Source of the DNA: Limnohabitans sp.
GTDB taxonomy: Bacteria > Pseudomonadota > Gammaproteobacteria > Burkholderiales > Burkholderiaceae_C
Assembly: GCA_023260735.1 (NCBI GenBank)
Contig: JALQUL010000124.1
Coordinates: 1 to 8,285 of the forward strand
Reading direction: 5' to 3'
Length of the DNA stretch: 8,285 nucleotides
How positions within the stretch are numbered: the stretch's first letter is position 1; each line of letters starts with the position of its first letter. The notes below the pieces were generated by a model. That model saw only the letters and a program-made list of their open reading frames with translations. It searched no databases and was not told the DNA's origin. A program made the position numbers and the translations under genes. This document shows positions 7,122 to 8,285 of the stretch, piece after piece.

Positions 7122-7808
7122 TTAAGGGGCTTGCTTGGGATTGGTGGCTAATTGGTTGATTTGCTCATGCATTTGTGCCAATTCGGCATGGCTGTTAATG
7201 TTGGCAAAATCTAGTGCATTGTGGCCACTTAAAGCGATTTCTAAAATGGCCACATTTTCTTGTTCAGCCCAGGTTTCAATTTTGGCTTTTCCGGCCAGTA
7301 AATAATTTTCTAAAGAAGCACTTAACGACTGGTGAATCAAACAAAAAACGGGCTGCACTTGGTAGCTATCGAGTTGCCTAACAGGACAATTTTTTAAACT
7401 GAGTTCTTGGCTTGAATAACTGGCTACCATGGCAATGCGGGTGTTTTGTGAGGTGGCTAATTGTTTTAACTGGGCAACTAAATTGCTTGGGAAAAACGGC
7501 GTATCGCAGGGGGTAATTTGTAGCCATGGGGTTTTACACTGTTTTAAACCAGCTAACATGCCCGCCAAGGGGCCTAAATAGCCCTCTAGGGTGTCTTTTA
7601 GCACAGTACAACCTAATTGTTCATATTGCTCTATAGAACGGTTGGCGTTGATATAAACGGTGGCTACTTGTTTTTCTAATAAATCAAGTGTCCATTGCAC
7701 TAGAGTTTTGTTATTAAATAATTCTAGGCCTTTGTCAATGCCACCCATTCTTGTGGCTCGGCCACCTGCCAAAATTAAGCCGCTTACTTGTGTATCTTTT
7801 GTGGTCAT
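7122..7808 (-). CDS. mobA: Molybdenum cofactor guanylyltransferase MobA
   Basis: Cytoplasmic nucleotidyltransferase that joins GMP from GTP to Mo-molybdopterin, giving the bis-MGD cofactor of the DMSO-reductase family. It has 228 residues against about 194 in E. coli. The N-terminal GTP-binding signature LILAGGRATRMGGIDKGL (11-28) is complete. It is followed by YINANR (52-57), GPLAGMLAGL (79-88), ITPCDTPFF (98-106) with the Mg-binding Asp102, QPVFCLIH (152-159) and the terminal FANINSHAEL (201-210). The extra length lies in a loop near 128-150 and in a Gln/Asn-rich tail after 210. The start is secure: an in-frame TAA lies at 7818-7820, nine bases before the ATG, and the next Met is inside the GTP motif. 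No good Shine-Dalgarno sequence is visible. It sits 62 bp after moaA and 80 bp before moeA, all on one strand, which suggests one operon. Presence of mobA implies the host makes at least one bis-MGD enzyme, encoded outside this window. Confidence 0.96.
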   Translation of the reverse strand: MTTKDTQVSGLILAGGRATRMGGIDKGLELFNNKTLVQWTLDLLEKQVATVYINANRSIEQYEQLGCTVLKDTLEGYLGPLAGMLAGLKQCKTPWLQITPCDTPFFPSNLVAQLKQLATSQNTRIAMVASYSSQELSLKNCPVRQLDSYQVQPVFCLIHQSLSASLENYLLAGKAKIETWAEQENVAILEIALSGHNALDFANINSHAELAQMHEQINQLATNPKQAP

Positions 7809-7870
7809 ATGTGACTTTTAATAGGTGGCTTTTTAAAATGTATTCGGTAAAGGTTTTAGAGAGGGTATTT

Positions 7871-8285
7871 TTAACCGCCTATATAACTCATTTCAACCCG
7901 TTTGCCGTTGTTATTAGGGGCAATACCTAAGGCTCTTAATTCGGAATAATGATCGGTGCGTTGATGCCAAATTTGTGAAATTGTGCGCGCTAATGTAAAT
8001 TCTTTTTCTGCGTCATTATTTATCGCAGGGTCGCGCAAAATTTGTCTTAGGTCGTAACCTTGGCTGGCAAATAGGCATAAATAGAGTTTGCCTTCGGTTG
8101 AAATCCTCGCTCTATTGCAGTCTTTGCAAAAGGCTTTACTTACGCTGCTAATAAGGCCGATTTCTCCTGCGGCTTTATCGTGCGTGCCATCGGTATTTTT
8201 ATAGCCATAACGTTCGGCGGTTTCGCCAGTTACTGTGGCAGGCAATTGCATAAGGCCAAACTCTTGGTCTAATAGATCAATAATT
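7871..8285 (-). CDS. moaA: GTP 3',8-cyclase MoaA, C-terminal part (cut by window end)
   Basis: The last 138 or so residues of the radical SAM enzyme that, with MoaC, converts GTP to cyclic pyranopterin monophosphate, the first step of molybdenum cofactor synthesis. The frame stays open to base 8285, reading IIDLLDQEFGL before the internal Met at 8251, so that Met is not the start; about 190 N-terminal residues, with the SAM-binding CxxxCxxC cluster, lie outside. The C-terminal 4Fe-4S cluster that binds GTP is intact: Cys codons at 8117-8119, 8126-8128 and 8075-8077 give the CX2CX13C pattern in FCKDCNRAR...LYLC, with the NRAR arginines next to it. The protein ends in MSYIGG, keeping the conserved terminal Gly-Gly needed for activity in this family. 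It is the first visible gene of the minus-strand cofactor group; any promoter or Moco riboswitch would lie beyond the window. Confidence 0.95.
   Translation of the reverse strand, partial: IIDLLDQEFGLMQLPATVTGETAERYGYKNTDGTHDKAAGEIGLISSVSKAFCKDCNRARISTEGKLYLCLFASQGYDLRQILRDPAINNDAEKEFTLARTISQIWHQRTDHYSELRALGIAPNNNGKRVEMSYIGG

Noticed and set aside
7809..7870. Regulatory element or terminator between moaA and mobA
   Set aside because: The 62-bp gap is AT-rich but I found no stable stem with a T run and no promoter pair.
8249..8251. ATG as the start of a 126-residue MoaA
   Set aside because: The frame continues upstream to the window edge with sequence that fits MoaA, and a protein starting here would lack the radical SAM cluster, so it is an internal Met.

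Overview
This is an AT-rich window (GC low to mid 40s percent by eye) that looks like a Gram-negative proteobacterial chromosome, most likely a gammaproteobacterium. The evidence is a resistance-nodulation-division (RND) drug pump with its periplasmic adaptor, a phosphoglycerol-transferase-type membrane sulfatase of the sort found in proteobacteria, and a molybdenum-cofactor gene group. The genus cannot be set from the sequence alone. I see no tRNA, rRNA, insertion sequence, CRISPR array, integrase or phage gene.

Left part (1-3442, + strand): the 3' end of an RND periplasmic adaptor gene, followed 13 bp later by a complete 1023-residue inner-membrane RND permease. The two form an operon for a tripartite efflux pump; no outer-membrane channel gene is in the window. 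The adaptor fragment has two Ala/Asn/Ser-rich low-complexity stretches around its conserved C-terminal segment.

Middle (3554-5479, + strand): a 641-residue LtaS-like enzyme with five predicted membrane segments and an extracytoplasmic alkaline-phosphatase-fold domain carrying all the expected catalytic and metal residues. It probably moves phosphoglycerol groups onto an envelope glycan, but its acceptor cannot be read from the sequence. A 111-bp gap separates it from the pump, so co-transcription is possible but unproven. It ends in a hairpin that probably terminates transcription in the convergent intergenic region (5480-5673).

Right part (5674-8285, - strand): three molybdenum-cofactor genes read in the order moaA (cut by the window end), mobA, moeA. 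MoaA starts the pathway from GTP, MoeA inserts molybdenum into molybdopterin, and MobA adds GMP to make the bis-MGD form used by DMSO-reductase-family enzymes such as respiratory nitrate, formate and TMAO/DMSO enzymes. The genes are 62 and 80 bp apart, and the second gap has a weak hairpin plus a seven-T run.

Overall this is ordinary chromosomal content. I found no convincing undescribed system. The points worth a second look are modest: low-complexity insertions in the adaptor, an acidic loop insertion in MoeA, the unknown acceptor of the LtaS-like enzyme, and the hairpins in the gaps.
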